From positions 4,030,001-4,094,000 of the forward strand of contig NZ_CP129963.1 of assembly GCF_030503615.1 (NCBI RefSeq): a stretch of 64,000 nt of DNA, in the 5' to 3' direction. This document shows positions 62,996 through 64,000 of this stretch, in pieces. The notes beneath the pieces are model-generated. The model was not told where the DNA came from and did no database searches. It was given only the letters and a program-made list of their open reading frames with translations. This DNA comes from Sphingobacterium sp. BN32. Its GTDB lineage: Bacteria > Bacteroidota > Bacteroidia > Sphingobacteriales > Sphingobacteriaceae. A program made the position numbers and the translations under genes. The stretch's first letter is position 1, and every line of letters starts with the position of its first letter.

Positions 62996-63466
62996 ATGAC
63001 GAGTCATCTATCCAACTTTACCGCCATTATCGAGAATTCTAATTGTCTCATTTCCGACCATCTGATTCCGGTCCATCTACAACAGTTTGGACTCGTTAAA
63101 TCCATAAAGCAGATATGCAATCAGATAAAAAATCAAATACGTTTCAACGTTAGGGTTATTGGCAATCCGGATATCCTATCTAAACAGCTCTCAATTGTAA
63201 TTTATCGGATTGCCCAAGAACTAATAACCAACGTGGCCAAGCATTCAGAGTGTACTACATGTACTATTCATCTAAAGACGTCTCAGGAATATGTGGCTTT
63301 CAAAATACACGACAACGGAAACGGGATGTATGTACCGGAGTCAAGAATGAACGGCATTGGATTACTCTCTACAATAATCAAAGTCGAGCTCCTAAATGGA
63401 CGGATAGAAATAAACGCTGTTAGGGGTGAGGGTATGACAATCAATATTAAAATTCCACTGCTTTAG
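62996..63466 (+). CDS. Truncated NarX-type histidine kinase
   Basis: A 156-residue protein that begins just after where a HisKA_3 dimerisation His would be. LIPVHLQQFGLVKSIKQICN and RIAQELITNVAKHSECTTCT (N-box), IHDNGNGMYVP (G1) and NGIGLLSTIIKV (G2) make an almost complete HATPase domain. There is no sensor part, no transmembrane helix and no phosphoacceptor His. It is either a kinase remnant or an orphan ATPase-domain protein. The frame itself is intact and has its own ATG. Confidence 0.72.
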   Translation: MTSHLSNFTAIIENSNCLISDHLIPVHLQQFGLVKSIKQICNQIKNQIRFNVRVIGNPDILSKQLSIVIYRIAQELITNVAKHSECTTCTIHLKTSQEYVAFKIHDNGNGMYVPESRMNGIGLLSTIIKVELLNGRIEINAVRGEGMTINIKIPLL

Positions 63467-63836
63467 CTAGTGAATGGATGGCACGAATAACCATAAGGCT
63501 CGATAACATATGATCTAAAACCCTTCTTGACCTAGCAGGAAGGGTGACTATAACAAAAGTGTATTATTCAACTCACCAAAGTTGAAATACAGGTATAATT
63601 TGACACCCAATAAAACCGCAGTGGCCATTTTTCAGCTTTCCCAGCTACCCAACATAGAAAATAAATTCAAATCTTACACCATCCCTACTTGAGCCCCGTT
63701 TCAGGAAAGTCCCGAAAGTTATTAAACTTCGTTAAAAACTCATTCTGTAATATTTTCCATTAATCATACCAATCGTAGGAACGAAATTTATCTTATAAAG
63801 TTATAAACAATAAAGATTTTTGAATATACGTCACGA
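63467..63836. other. Intergenic, nothing recognised
   Basis: About 370 AT-rich bases between the truncated kinase and the 3' end of the minus-strand cyclotransferase gene. No gene and no strong terminator was found. Confidence 0.4.
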
Positions 63837-64000
63837 TTACTTCCTTATTTCAAGTCGGACTTCGAATAATTTCGTCCAGTCTTTACCAGTAACTAAGAAG
63901 GTTTTCGTGTCCGATTTATAGGCAATACCGTTCATTTCGTTATCAGCAGATTTCCTCACGCCATCATACAAACCAACAAAGTTAATTCTACCTTCGACAA
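63837..64000 (-). CDS. Glutaminyl-peptide cyclotransferase, C-terminal part
   Basis: 53 residues ending at TAA 63837-63839: EGRINFVGLYDGVRKSADNE then MNGIAYKSDTKTFLVTGKDW and TKLFEVRLEIRK. The NGIAY...FVTGK-W-KLFEVRL pattern is the characteristic C-terminus of the plant-type glutamine cyclotransferase family, a beta-propeller enzyme that forms N-terminal pyroglutamate on secreted proteins. The rest lies beyond the right edge. Confidence 0.8.
   Translation of the reverse strand, partial: VEGRINFVGLYDGVRKSADNEMNGIAYKSDTKTFLVTGKDWTKLFEVRLEIRK

Overview
The window reads as chromosome of an AT-rich Bacteroidota, most likely a Sphingobacteriaceae member (Sphingobacterium, Pedobacter or Olivibacter type). 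The evidence is three SusC/SusD pairs, Bacteroidetes conjugative-transposon tra/mob genes, TlpA-like redoxins, MauE and DUF6520-like small proteins, CarboxypepD-plug TonB receptors and TAnnTTTG-type promoter boxes. The genus is an inference. I saw no rRNA, tRNA or CRISPR array.

Layout. 0-10 kb: two sensor kinases, a cold-shock protein, an ECF sigma factor behind a sigma54-type promoter, and a UDP-glucose dehydrogenase/UDP-glucuronate decarboxylase pair that makes UDP-xylose. It also holds a stop-interrupted endonuclease/exonuclease/phosphatase gene and a kinase relic. 10.07-12.36 kb: a 2.3 kb stretch without ordinary genes but full of hairpins, several of them terminators of the minus strand, with two candidate small ORFs. 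12.4-18.4 kb: an IS3 relic, an unknown gene, a surface-sugar cluster (interrupted glycosyltransferase, UDP-galactopyranose mutase, GH-A glycosidase) and a DUF892 stress protein.

18.5-45.4 kb: an integrated conjugative-element backbone. The tra module lies on the minus strand (TraE, F, G, three VirB5-like proteins, J, K, L, M, N). The mobilisation module lies on the plus strand (primase-like protein, MobA-like, relaxase, VirD4-like coupling protein). A LytS/LytTR two-component pair sits with an RteC-like protein. Between the two modules is an ECF sigma/SusC/SusD cargo unit. No integrase is visible, so transfer ability is not shown.

45.4-61.4 kb: a small-peptide candidate upstream of a divergent LpxL-like acyltransferase, a stop-interrupted Crp-like regulator, then MauE, a DUF6520-like peptide, and two SusC/SusD/TlpA operons. 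A decayed second DUF6520-like gene faces the second operon. This looks like a duplicated envelope unit combining thiol redox, TonB transport and a small cysteine-containing peptide. 61.8-64 kb: an XRE regulator tail to tail with a fused MNT-HEPN protein, a truncated kinase, and the C-terminus of a glutaminyl-peptide cyclotransferase.

Across the window many genes are broken. Three have exactly one in-frame stop with intact coding on both sides, and several others survive only as C-terminal relics.
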